Shown here in pieces: positions 1 to 6,091 of a stretch of 11,379 nt of DNA (positions are counted from its first letter, which is position 1; every line of letters starts with the position of its first letter). Origin of the DNA: Actinomycetota bacterium (GTDB taxonomy: Bacteria; Actinomycetota; Actinomycetes; S36-B12); NCBI GenBank assembly GCA_016870425.1, contig VGBQ01000070.1, positions 1 to 11,379 on the forward strand, written 5' to 3'. Made by a program: the position numbers and the translations under genes. Below the pieces are notes generated by a model. That model saw nothing but the letters and a program-made list of their open reading frames with translations. It was not told the origin of the DNA and searched no databases.

Positions 1-411
1 GGGCATGAGTCCGCGCGGGCCAAGGACCTTGCCCAGTCGACCCACCTTGCCCATGAGGTCAGGGGTGGAGACGGCGGCATCGAAGTCCGTCCAGCCGCCC
101 GCCACGCGCTCGATGAGTTCGTCGCTACCGACCTCGTCAGCGCCCGCGGCACGGGCCTCTTCGGCCTTCTCGCCGGCGGCGAAGACGATGACGCGTGCTG
201 TCTTGCCGGTGCCATGGGGGAGGTTGACGGTGCCGCGGACCATCTGGTCGGCCTTGCGGGGGTCGACGCCCAGGCGCATGGAGACCTCAACAGCCGGGTC
301 GAACTTCGTCTTGGCGGTCTGCTTGGCGATCGCCATGGCCGCCTGAGGGGTGTAGAGGCGATCGACGTCGATCAATTCCATTGCCTGGCGGTATGCCTTG
401 CTGCGCTTCAT
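1..411 (-). CDS. rplA: 50S ribosomal protein L1, 5' part (runs off left edge)
   Basis: Ribosomal protein L1 binds 23S rRNA at the mobile L1 stalk and helps release deacylated tRNA; in many bacteria it also represses its own L11-L1 mRNA. Only the first 137 codons are present, against a usual length of about 230-240. The start ATG (409-411) has an AGGAGC ribosome binding site at 416-421. The protein begins MKRSKAYRQAMELIDVDRLY and shows the L1 hallmarks FDPAVEVSMRLGVDPRKADQ (about residues 37-56), RGTVNLPHGTGK (about 59-70) and, at the edge, GKVLGPRGLMP. It lies 87 bp downstream of rplK, a gap that holds two strong hairpins. The truncation is due to the window boundary, not to mutation. Identification is secure. 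Confidence 0.97.
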   Translation of the reverse strand, partial: MKRSKAYRQAMELIDVDRLYTPQAAMAIAKQTAKTKFDPAVEVSMRLGVDPRKADQMVRGTVNLPHGTGKTARVIVFAAGEKAEEARAAGADEVGSDELIERVAGGWTDFDAAVSTPDLMGKVGRLGKVLGPRGLMP

Positions 412-445
412 TGCTGCTCCTGTCGTGATGGAGGTTGTGGTTGAC

Positions 446-487
446 GGGCCGCGCGCGGCCCTCCCACGCCCGCCGCGGCGCGGCGGG
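446..487 (-). terminator. Two tandem GC hairpins between rplK and rplA
   Basis: The rplK-rplA gap holds two perfect inverted repeats. At 446-461 GGGCCG pairs with CGGCCC around a CGCG loop, the whole being a 16-bp palindrome. At 469-487 CCCGCCG pairs with CGGCGGG around a 5-nt loop. Neither is followed by a T-run on the transcript strand, so full intrinsic termination is unlikely. They may act as an attenuator, an RNA-processing or stability element, or a control site for L1 feedback. The function is inferred; the repeats are seen directly. Confidence 0.45.
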
Positions 488-498
488 AATTCTCGTGA

Positions 499-927
499 CT
501 AATCGCTGACGGTGACGCCCATCTGACGCGCCGTGCCCTCGATGATCTTCATCGCCGCATCGACATCGTTGGCGTTCAGGTCCGGCATCTTGGTCTCCGC
601 GATCTCCCGCACCTGGGCGCGCGTGATAGAGCCGGCGACCTTGGGCGGAGCACCCGATCCCTTGTCCAGTCCAGCCGCCTTGAGGATGAGCCTGGACGCG
701 GGGGGTGTCTTGAGGGTGAAGTCGAAAGAGCGGTCCTCGTAGACAGTGATCTCCACAGGGATCACCTGGCCGCGCTGGTTCTCGGTCGCGGCGTTGTAGG
801 CCTTGCAGAAGTCCATGATGTTGACGCCATGCTGGCCGAGGGCCGGACCCACCGGAGGCGCGGGGTTCGCCTGTCCCGCCTGGATCTGGAGCTTGATCAT
901 GCCGGCGATCTTCTTCTTGGGTGCCAT
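499..927 (-). CDS. rplK: 50S ribosomal protein L11
   Basis: Ribosomal protein L11 binds the GTPase-associated region of 23S rRNA and forms the base of the L7/L12 stalk. The 142-residue length is typical. The start ATG at 927 gives MAPKKKIAGMIKLQIQAGQA, followed by the conserved NPAPPVGPALGQHGVNIMDF (residues 21-40) of the N-terminal domain, the proline-rich hinge TPPAS and the C-terminal rRNA-binding domain (K..GS..P....G.ITRAQVREIAETKMPDLNAND). A longer reading frame upstream is not used: the family begins at MAPKKK, and GAGGACAGGACC directly before it supplies the ribosome binding site. The gene starts 16 nt after the nusG stop, so the two are almost certainly co-transcribed. Confidence 0.98.
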   Translation of the reverse strand: MAPKKKIAGMIKLQIQAGQANPAPPVGPALGQHGVNIMDFCKAYNAATENQRGQVIPVEITVYEDRSFDFTLKTPPASRLILKAAGLDKGSGAPPKVAGSITRAQVREIAETKMPDLNANDVDAAMKIIEGTARQMGVTVSD

Positions 928-943
928 GGTCCTGTCCTCGTGT

Positions 944-1804
944 TCAGTTCTTCTGGATCTGGCCGAATGCCAGTTCGACCGGGGTCTCGCGCCCGAAGAT
1001 CTCAACCAATCCGGTGACCTTCTGCGCTTCGATGTTGATCTCGGAGATCGTGGCGTGCAATGTCGCGAACGGACCGTCAACGACCGTCACGGAATCGCCG
1101 ACGGAGAAGTCCACGACGCGGACCTCGGTCGGAGCCGCCCCCGCACCCGCACCTGCAGCCGCGGGCGCTCCAGGCTTGCGCTCGGGAGCCGGGGCCAGGA
1201 TGGCGACGACCTCGTCCAACGACAGCGGCGAAGGCTGGTGGCCGTGTCCTACGAACCCTGTGACGCCCGGGGTGTGCCGGACCGCGCCCCACGACTCATC
1301 GGTCAGGTCCATGCGCACGAGCACGTAGCCGGGGAACTTGGTGCGGCGTACCAGCTTGCGCTGACCCTGCTTGATCTCGGTGACCTCTTCCATGGGGACC
1401 TCGACCTGGAAGATGTAGTCCTCCATGTTGAGAGAGATGATGCGGGTCTCGAGATTGGACTTCACGCGATTTTCGTAGCCGGCATAGGAATGCACGACGA
1501 ACCACTCCCCGGCGGCCATCCGCATCTGCTCCCGGAAGGCCTCGACCGGGTCCTCTTCCTCGACTGCCTCGTCGACGGCTTCTTCGACGACAGCCGCGAC
1601 CACCTCTGCCTCAACCTCGGCTGCGATGACCTCCTCGGCCACGGCCTCATCGATGATCAACTCATCGACGACGTGATCCGCCGAGGTCTCCGAAACGACG
1701 TCACCGACGTAGGTATCGGGAGTCACCTCAGCGCCCTCGGTCTGGAAGACGAGGGCGGGCGCCGGTCCGGCGTCAGCGGACTCGGTGGCGGGGAAGTCGG
1801 TCAC
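944..1804 (-). CDS. nusG: Transcription termination/antitermination factor NusG
   Basis: NusG binds the RNA polymerase clamp, modulates pausing, and links to Rho or to ribosomal protein S10. The 286-residue product has three parts. Residues 1-98 are an acidic, Ala/Val/Glu-rich extension, probably disordered or helical, of a kind known in actinobacteria. The NGN domain spans about 99-205, with EWFVVHSYAGYENRVKSNLE, DYIFQVEVPMEEVTEI, FPGYVLVRMDLTDESWGAVR and TPGVTGFVG. The KOW domain spans about 229-286 (FSVGDSVTVVDGPFATLHATI to ELAFGQIQKN). Between NGN and KOW lies an Ala/Gly/Pro-rich linker (about 203-227). The start is GTG at 1802-1804, with AGGAG about 12 nt upstream. It is 44 nt after secE and 16 nt before rplK. 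Confidence 0.97.
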   Translation of the reverse strand: MTDFPATESADAGPAPALVFQTEGAEVTPDTYVGDVVSETSADHVVDELIIDEAVAEEVIAAEVEAEVVAAVVEEAVDEAVEEEDPVEAFREQMRMAAGEWFVVHSYAGYENRVKSNLETRIISLNMEDYIFQVEVPMEEVTEIKQGQRKLVRRTKFPGYVLVRMDLTDESWGAVRHTPGVTGFVGHGHQPSPLSLDEVVAILAPAPERKPGAPAAAGAGAGAAPTEVRVVDFSVGDSVTVVDGPFATLHATISEINIEAQKVTGLVEIFGRETPVELAFGQIQKN

Positions 1805-1848
1805 GGGTGTCAGGGCTCCTGCTGCTCAGTACTAAAGAAGATCGGGGA

Positions 1849-2070
1849 TCATCCGAAGATGAAGAGCACCCCTCGGGTGAAGACGTAGTCGTACACGGCC
1901 ACGATCGCAGCCATGGCGGCGACGAAGACGATGACCACGATGGTGTAGGTGACCAGCTCCTTGCGGGTCGGCCAGATCACCTTGCGGAGTTCGGCCACCA
2001 CCTGGCGTAGGAACAGCGCAAGCCGCCCAAACAGGGACAACTTGGTGTCACCGCGCGCTTCGCTGCTCAT
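1849..2070 (-). CDS. secE: Preprotein translocase subunit SecE
   Basis: SecE is the small essential subunit that clamps the SecY channel in the cytoplasmic membrane. The 73-residue product has the family's amphipathic segment and signature, FLRQVVAELRKVIWPTRKEL (about residues 20-39), followed by one transmembrane helix (about 41-61) and a short tail ending FIFG. This single-helix form is normal for actinobacteria. The start ATG at 2070 has an AGGAAGG ribosome binding site at 2073-2079. The open frame extends further upstream, but that extension would run through tRNA-Trp and is rejected. The order tRNA-Trp, secE, nusG, rplK, rplA is the classic arrangement in this phylum. Confidence 0.97.
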   Translation of the reverse strand: MSSEARGDTKLSLFGRLALFLRQVVAELRKVIWPTRKELVTYTIVVIVFVAAMAAIVAVYDYVFTRGVLFIFG

Positions 2071-2085
2071 GACCTTCCTGTCGTC

Positions 2086-2127
2086 GTGCGGGTGGAGCGT
2101 GGGTCTGTGCGGTTGGAGCGTGGAGCA
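2086..2127 (-). repeat. 21-bp tandem direct repeat in the secE leader
   Basis: Two adjacent 21-bp units (2086-2106 and 2107-2127) share the core GTGCGG-TTGGAGCGTGG and agree at 17 of 21 positions. They fill most of the gap between the tRNA-Trp 3' end and the secE ribosome binding site; the second unit overlaps the last two bases of the tRNA gene. It could be a small local duplication or part of a leader involved in tRNA 3' processing. No function can be assigned. Confidence 0.5.
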
Positions 2128-2198
2128 GGGCCGGAGGGACTCGAACCCCCAACCACCGGTTTTGGAGACCGGGACTCTACCAATTGAGCTACGGCCCT
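2126..2198 (-). tRNA. trpT: tRNA-Trp (anticodon CCA)
   Basis: The 73-nt minus-strand gene folds as a cloverleaf. The acceptor stem pairs AGGGCCG with CGGCCCT, the D arm starts GCTCAATTGG, the anticodon stem is CCGGT/ACCGG with loop CTCCAAA (anticodon CCA at 2163-2165), and the T arm contains GGTTCGAGTCC. The discriminator base is G and the 3' CCA is not encoded. Its place directly upstream of secE matches Streptomyces and Mycobacterium. Confidence 0.97.
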
Positions 2199-2354
2199 CA
2201 GGCGGCCATCGTCCCTGGGCAGTGCCTGCGGGCAGGCTCAGACAGGGTGGGAGAGCCACCGGCTACGGGAGTCTACGTGGCCCGGTCCGGGCCGGTCCAA
2301 TCACCCTCCTCGGCCCCCTCCCCGCGGGCAGGGCGCGGCTGGTTGGATTCCCCC

Positions 2355-3557
2355 ATGGCCTCCCGAGTTTCCCGGCGCCTCGCCGCCATCACCGAGTCCG
2401 CCACGCTCGCCGTCGACGCGCGGGCCAAGGCCCTCAAGGCCGCCGGGAGACCTGTTGTCGGCTTCGGCGCCGGCGAGCCGGACTTCCCCACTCCGGACTA
2501 CATCGTGGAAGCGGCTGTCGCCGCCTGCCGTGAGCAGCGCTGGCACCGCTACACCCCCGCGGGCGGCCTCCCGGAGTTGCGCGAGGCAGTGGCCGCGAAG
2601 ACCCTGCGCGACAGCGGCTACGACGTCAAGGCGAGCCAGGTCCTCATCACGAACGGCGGCAAGCAGGCGCTCTACAACACCTTCGCCGCACTGCTCGACC
2701 CCGGCGACGAGGCGATCCTGCCGGCGCCATATTGGACGACGTATCCCGAGGCGATCAAGCTCGCGGGCGGCACGCCTGTCATCGTCGACACCGACGAGTC
2801 CAGCGGCTACCGCGCGACCGTGGAGCAGCTCGAGGCAGCGCGCACACCGCGCACCAAGCTGCTCGTCTTCGTGTCGCCCTCCAACCCCACCGGCGCCGTC
2901 TACACGCCCGAGCAGGTGGCCGAGATCGGCCGCTGGGCCGCCGAACACGGAATCTGGGTAGTCACCGACGAGATCTACGAGCACCTGGTGTACGGCGATG
3001 CGCAGTTCGCGTCGATGCCGATGCTGGTGCCCGAGATCGCCGACACGTGCGTGGTCGTCAATGGTGTCGCCAAGACCTACGCCATGACCGGCTGGCGCGT
3101 GGGCTGGATGATCGGCCCCGACGATGTGGTGAAGGCCGCCGGCAATCTTCAGTCGCACGCGACCTCGAATGTCGCCAACGTGTCGCAGGTGGCGGCCCTC
3201 GCGGCGGTGTCCGGTGACCTGGCGGCTGTAGAGGAGATGAAGGTCGCCTTCGACCGGCGCCGACACCTCATCGTGGGCCTGCTCTCGGCGATCCCCGGCG
3301 TCGAGTGCCCCACGCCCGAGGGGGCGTTCTACGTCTACCCATCGGTCAAGGGCGTCCTCGGCAAGGAGATCCGCGGGCAGCGGCCCGCGTCGTCCGCAGA
3401 TCTGGCCGGATTGATCCTGGACGAGGCGGAGGTGGCGGTGGTGCCGGGCGAGGCCTTCGGTACGCCGGGCTACCTGCGACTGTCCTACGCGACGAGCGAT
3501 GCCGACATCGTGGAGGGCGTGGGCCGCATGGCAGCTCTGCTCGGCGAGGCCCGCTAG
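2355..3557 (+). CDS. aspC: Class I PLP-dependent aminotransferase (aspartate/prephenate type)
   Basis: This cytoplasmic fold-type I aminotransferase probably moves an amino group between aspartate and 2-oxoglutarate, and perhaps also acts on prephenate for tyrosine/phenylalanine synthesis. The 400 residues carry the family landmarks: GAGEPDFPTP (38-47), substrate-tunnel YTPAGG (66-71), SPSNPTG (174-180, Asn177 at the PLP ring), TDEIYEHLVY (204-213, Asp205 and Tyr208), the Schiff-base lysine K240 in NGVAKTYAMTGWRVGW, and Arg375 in LRLSYAT for the substrate carboxylate. Lys103 in NGGKQALYN matches the lysine that recognises acidic side chains in the Thermus-type (1-beta) subgroup, which favours aspartate over a broad-range enzyme. 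ATG 2355 gives MASRVSRRLAAI as in homologues; there is no strong ribosome binding site. The gene diverges from tRNA-Trp and converges on murB. Confidence 0.9.
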   Translation: MASRVSRRLAAITESATLAVDARAKALKAAGRPVVGFGAGEPDFPTPDYIVEAAVAACREQRWHRYTPAGGLPELREAVAAKTLRDSGYDVKASQVLITNGGKQALYNTFAALLDPGDEAILPAPYWTTYPEAIKLAGGTPVIVDTDESSGYRATVEQLEAARTPRTKLLVFVSPSNPTGAVYTPEQVAEIGRWAAEHGIWVVTDEIYEHLVYGDAQFASMPMLVPEIADTCVVVNGVAKTYAMTGWRVGWMIGPDDVVKAAGNLQSHATSNVANVSQVAALAAVSGDLAAVEEMKVAFDRRRHLIVGLLSAIPGVECPTPEGAFYVYPSVKGVLGKEIRGQRPASSADLAGLILDEAEVAVVPGEAFGTPGYLRLSYATSDADIVEGVGRMAALLGEAR

Positions 3558-3623
3558 GCCGACGAGCGTGAATCCGAGTCCAGAGCGCCCAAAACCAGCC
3601 TTCTGAGCTCACAATCAGTCCGC

Positions 3624-3643
3624 GCGCATGTTGCCGCATGCGC
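3624..3643. terminator. Small hairpin between convergent aminotransferase and murB
   Basis: GCGCATG (3624-3630) pairs perfectly with CATGCGC (3637-3643) around a 6-nt loop. It sits between two convergent genes and touches the murB stop codon, so it could act on both transcripts. There is no T-run on either side, so termination activity is only a guess. Confidence 0.3.
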
Positions 3644-4749
3644 TAATCGAGGGAGCAGCCGAGCTGCACCGGCTCGGCCACGAGCTCGATGCCGAAGCGA
3701 TCGCGCACGCCAGCCCGTATCTCGCGCGCAAGAGAGAGCACATCAGCGGTCGAGGCCGAGCCGCGGTTGGTGATCGCGAGAGTGTGCTTGGTCGACAATC
3801 GGGCGGCCCCGCCCTCGGGATAGCCACGCGGGAACCCCGCCTGCTCGACCAGCCACGCAGCGCTGGTCTTGACCAGCCCCGAGGACCCGCTCGCCGGATC
3901 CGGGACCTCCGCGTCGACGATGCCCAGGGCCGCGGATGGTTCGGCGGGCCACGCGGGAGCGCCCTCGGGCACCCGGCTCGCCTCGACGATCGGATTGGTG
4001 AAGAACGACCCCACGCTCCACGTGTCATGGTCGGCCGGATCCAGCACCATCCCCTTGCCACGCCTCAGGTCCAGCACGGCGGCGCGGACCTCGCTTGCGG
4101 AGGCGCGCTCCCCCACCGCCACGCCGAGGCGCGTGGCGAGCTCGGCGTAGCCGATAGGCGCCGACAGCGCGCCGAGCGGGAGTTGGAAGGTCACCGAGAG
4201 GACGACGTAGCGACCCGGGTCCGACTTGAAGCGTGAGTTGCGATAGCCGAATCCACAGTCCCCCGCGGCGATCACTTCGGTGCGGGAGGTCTCTCGGTCG
4301 TACGCCGTGACGCGGGCGATGGTGTCGGCGACTTCCTGGCCGTAGGCGCCGACGTTCTGGATCGGCGTACCGCCCGTGAGGCCGGGAATCCCGGACAGGG
4401 CTTCGAGGCCCGACCACTCGTCGGCCACGGCGCGTGCGACCAAGTCGTCCCACGACTCGCCCGCGGCGACCGTGACCCATGCGCCCGAGCAGGAGTCGAC
4501 GGACACGTCGATGCCGCGCGTGCGGACGAGCACCACTGTGCCGGGCAGGCCGTCATCGGAGATGACGACGTTGCTGCCCCCGCCCAGGATGGTGATCGGC
4601 TCCCCCGCGGCGTCCGCAGCGGCTACGGCTTCGATGAGCTGGGTGTCCGTCTCGGCGACGATCACCCGCCCGGCGGGTCCGCCGGTGCGCAGGGTGGTGA
4701 AGCCCGACAGGGGTGGCTCCCCCGACCCACTGGGCCCCATCGCCATCAC
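3643..4749 (-). CDS. murB: UDP-N-acetylenolpyruvoylglucosamine reductase MurB
   Basis: MurB is the FAD flavoenzyme that uses NADPH to reduce UDP-GlcNAc-enolpyruvate to UDP-MurNAc, the second committed step of peptidoglycan synthesis, in the cytoplasm. The 368-residue product shows the FAD-binding motifs ILGGGSNVVISD (about 54-65) and SGIPGLTGGTPIQNVGAYGQEV (119-140), then GYRNSRFK (168-175, Tyr169/Arg170), catalytic Ser248 in SVGSFFTNP, SAAWLVEQAGF (296-306), STKHTLAITNRGSA (319-332) and Glu359 near the C terminus. Length and C-terminal layout fit the E. coli-like type I enzyme. Start: GTG 4747-4749 overlaps the upstream TGA as GTGA; ATG 4746 (TGATG) and ATG 4740 are alternatives differing by one and three codons. 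No clear ribosome binding site is present, so it is probably translationally coupled. Confidence 0.95.
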   Translation of the reverse strand: MMAMGPSGSGEPPLSGFTTLRTGGPAGRVIVAETDTQLIEAVAAADAAGEPITILGGGSNVVISDDGLPGTVVLVRTRGIDVSVDSCSGAWVTVAAGESWDDLVARAVADEWSGLEALSGIPGLTGGTPIQNVGAYGQEVADTIARVTAYDRETSRTEVIAAGDCGFGYRNSRFKSDPGRYVVLSVTFQLPLGALSAPIGYAELATRLGVAVGERASASEVRAAVLDLRRGKGMVLDPADHDTWSVGSFFTNPIVEASRVPEGAPAWPAEPSAALGIVDAEVPDPASGSSGLVKTSAAWLVEQAGFPRGYPEGGAARLSTKHTLAITNRGSASTADVLSLAREIRAGVRDRFGIELVAEPVQLGCSLD

Positions 4750-5156
4750 GGCAGCCGGACGATGGCCCAGGCGTTGCCGAGGACCTTCTGCCCCTCGTGG
4801 GTGGCGGTGAGCATGATCTTGGCGCGACCGCCGTCGAGCAGCTCGGTCACTTCGCCGGAGACCTCGATCACCGAGCCCGCGTCATCGTCCGCGACGGGGA
4901 CGGGACGAGTGAAGCGGACGGAGTACTCCTCGAGCCGGCCGGGATCGCCCAGCCAGTCGGTGACCACGCGCGCTGCCTCGGCCATGGTGAACATGCCGTG
5001 CGCGATGACGTCGGGCAGACCGACGGACTTCGCGAAGCGCTCGTTCCAGTGGATGAGGTTGAAGTCGCCCGAGGCGCCGGCGTAACGAACGAGATCGAAC
5101 CGGCTCACTCGGAAGGTCTGGGCGGGGAGCTTCGTCCCCACGGCGACGGCGCTCAT
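4746..5156 (-). CDS. hadB: MaoC/HadB-like (3R)-hydroxyacyl dehydratase subunit
   Basis: This is a single hot-dog-fold (R)-specific enoyl hydratase/dehydratase of the HadB type. In mycobacteria HadB is the catalytic subunit of the FAS-II dehydratase HadAB. The 136 residues contain the hydratase-2 motif YAGASGDFNLIHWNE (25-39) with the expected catalytic Asp31 and His36, followed by GLPDVIAHGMFTMAEAARV (46-64) and RFTRPVPV (81-88). The ATG at 5156 has GAGGAG five nt upstream and overlaps the previous stop as ATGA. It is probably the partner of the HadA-like protein encoded just before it. Streptomyces carries the same pair here without making mycolic acids, so the substrate is not certain and a general fatty-acid or envelope-lipid role is possible. 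Confidence 0.88.
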   Translation of the reverse strand: MSAVAVGTKLPAQTFRVSRFDLVRYAGASGDFNLIHWNERFAKSVGLPDVIAHGMFTMAEAARVVTDWLGDPGRLEEYSVRFTRPVPVADDDAGSVIEVSGEVTELLDGGRAKIMLTATHEGQKVLGNAWAIVRLP

Positions 5157-5611
5157 GCCGACTCCTCGGCGGTGCCGCGGGCGACGATCACGGTCGTCGT
5201 CGTGACCACATGCTCGCCGGCCTCCGTGGCGAGGTCGACCCTGGTGGTGAGGATGTCGTTGCCCGCAACGGCGCGAATGGCCTCGATCGTGGCCGTGGCC
5301 ACGAGGGAGTCGCCAGCGACGATGGGTCGCGAGTACGCGAAACGCTGCTCGCCGTGGACGACCCGGGAGTAGTCGAGGCCGAGCTCCGGATCCATCGCCG
5401 CCTGACTCGATCCGGCGTACGCGATCACGAAAGCGAAGGTCGGCGGCGCGACCACATCGGCGTAGCCCAGCGCACGCGCGGCATCAACATCGTGGTACGC
5501 CGGGTTGGCGTCGCCGATCGCGGTGGCGAACTCGCGCACCTTCTCGCGACCGACGACGTACGGACTCGTGGGCGGATAGGTCCGCCCGACGAGTGCCGTA
5601 TTGAGCGTCAG
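5153..5611 (-). CDS. hadA: HadA-like MaoC-family dehydratase subunit (CTG start)
   Basis: This N-terminal-MaoC (FAS1_DH-like) hot-dog protein resembles mycobacterial HadA, the structural and acyl-chain-binding partner of HadB. Starting at CTG 5609-5611 gives 152 residues: MTLNTALVGRTYPPTSPYVV, then GREKVREFATAIGDANPAYH, APPTF (55-59), ELGLDYSRVVHGEQRFAY (76-93) and RPIVAGD (95-101). The start is chosen because AAGGAG (5617-5622) lies 5 nt upstream, CTGA overlaps the rpmG stop, and the residue falls where recalled homologues begin (MALS..IVG, MALDPSFVG). The only nearby conventional start is GTG 5642-5644, inside rpmG and 11 codons too long. The His40 spacing after Asp34 does not fit the Asp-x4-His hydratase pair, so it is probably non-catalytic. 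Confidence 0.88.
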   Translation of the reverse strand: MTLNTALVGRTYPPTSPYVVGREKVREFATAIGDANPAYHDVDAARALGYADVVAPPTFAFVIAYAGSSQAAMDPELGLDYSRVVHGEQRFAYSRPIVAGDSLVATATIEAIRAVAGNDILTTRVDLATEAGEHVVTTTTVIVARGTAEESA

Positions 5612-5778
5612 CGCGTCTCCTTGTGCATGGTGTGCTTGTTGCACGCGGGGCAGAACTTCGACACCTCGAGGCGGTCCGGATCGTTGCGCCGGTTCTTCTT
5701 GGTGATGTAGTTGCGGTTCTTGCACTCCTCGCAGGCCATGGTGATCTTTGGCCTGACGTCGGATGACTTGCTAGCCAC
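5608..5778 (-). CDS. rpmG: 50S ribosomal protein L33 (zinc-ribbon C+ form)
   Basis: L33 is a small protein of the large ribosomal subunit near the E site. The 56-residue product carries the full pair of zinc-binding motifs, Cys16-x2-Cys19 (ACEECKNRNY) and Cys43-x2-Cys46 (FCPACNKHTM), so it is the zinc-dependent C+ paralogue. Actinobacteria often hold a cysteine-free copy under zinc control elsewhere. The start is GTG 5776-5778, with a consensus AGGAGG at 5784-5789 and 5 nt spacing. The open frame continues upstream through a repeat array, but that extension is compositionally odd and is not part of L33. It is followed without a gap by the HadA-like gene. Confidence 0.96.
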   Translation of the reverse strand: MASKSSDVRPKITMACEECKNRNYITKKNRRNDPDRLEVSKFCPACNKHTMHKETR

Positions 5779-5815
5779 GGGGCCCTCCTGTTGTTCGGAC
5801 GCCGGGGCGCCCTCG

Positions 5816-5869
5816 GTGCGGCTTGCGCCGCATGTGCGGCTTGCGCCGCGGGTGCGGCCTGCGCCGCGT
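5816..5869 (-). repeat. Three tandem 18-bp hairpin units between tRNA-Met and rpmG
   Basis: Three head-to-tail 18-bp units (5816-5833, 5834-5851, 5852-5869) share the core TGCGGCTTGCGCCGC. On the transcript strand each forms GCGGC-loop-GCCGC, with loop GCAA in the two units nearer rpmG (GNRA tetraloops) and GCAG in the unit next to the tRNA. The array begins 2 nt after the tRNA-Met 3' end and finishes 37 nt before the rpmG start. Possible roles are tRNA 3'-end processing, protection of the rpmG mRNA 5' end, or partial termination; none is proven. Confidence 0.75.
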
Positions 5870-5871
5870 CG

Positions 5872-5945
5872 TAGCGGAGGCCGGACTTGAACCGGCGACA
5901 CAGCGATTATGAGCCGCTTGCTCTGCCAGGCTGAGCTACTCCGCC
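5872..5945 (-). tRNA. metT: tRNA-Met (anticodon CAT, elongator type)
   Basis: The 74-nt gene folds with acceptor GGCGGAG/CTCCGCT (the first pair is G-U), D arm GCTC...GAGC, anticodon arm AGCGG-CTCATAA-TCGCT (anticodon at 5909-5911) and T arm GCCGG-TTCAAGT-CCGGC. The discriminator is A. The intact first acceptor pair and the absence of three G-C pairs at the base of the anticodon stem exclude an initiator. A tRNA-Ile2 that reads AUA after lysidine modification is less likely, because the body matches the mycobacterial elongator and the locus is the usual metT site. Confidence 0.94.
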
Positions 5946-5991
5946 CCTGGTCTGTGAATCTGGTGGATCAGGTCCTGAACGGACCCGGCCG

Positions 5992-6064
5992 AGCCCCTTT
6001 ACGGAATCGAACCGTAGACCTTCTCCTTACCATGGAGACGCTCTGCCGACTGAGCTAAAGGGGC
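5992..6064 (-). tRNA. thrT: tRNA-Thr (anticodon GGT)
   Basis: The 73-nt gene folds with acceptor GCCCCTT/AAGGGGC, D arm GCTCAGTCGGCAGAGC, anticodon arm TCTCC-ATGGTAA-GGAGA (anticodon GGT at 6029-6031) and T arm ACGG-TTCGATT-CCGT. The discriminator is T and CCA is not encoded. It lies 46 nt upstream of tRNA-Met and the two are probably one transcript. Confidence 0.96.
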
Positions 6065-6091
6065 GCGCGAGCGTGAGCCCGCAGCCCCGGA

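Noticed and set aside
803..1888. Long plus-strand open frame of 361 codons opposite nusG and rplK
   Set aside because: It is the antisense shadow of nusG and rplK, a normal effect of high GC third positions; its product has no recognisable domain.
2224..2237. Small inverted repeat GCCTGC-GG-GCAGGC between tRNA-Trp and the aminotransferase
   Set aside because: A 6-bp stem with a 2-nt loop is expected by chance in this GC-rich DNA, and it lies in a divergent promoter region rather than at a gene end.
2301..3266. 321-codon minus-strand open frame opposite the aminotransferase
   Set aside because: Shadow of a gene with all PLP-binding residues intact.
5816..5869. CRISPR-like array
   Set aside because: The units are directly adjacent with no spacers and there are only three of them; no cas genes are present.
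5779..5901. In-frame N-terminal extension of rpmG through the 18-bp repeats (R-T-x-G-A-S repeats)
   Set aside because: L33 has no such extension, the true GTG has an AGGAGG site, and the extension runs into the tRNA-Met gene.
5872..5945. Initiator tRNA-fMet
   Set aside because: The first acceptor pair is intact (G-U) and the anticodon stem lacks the three consecutive G-C pairs of initiators.
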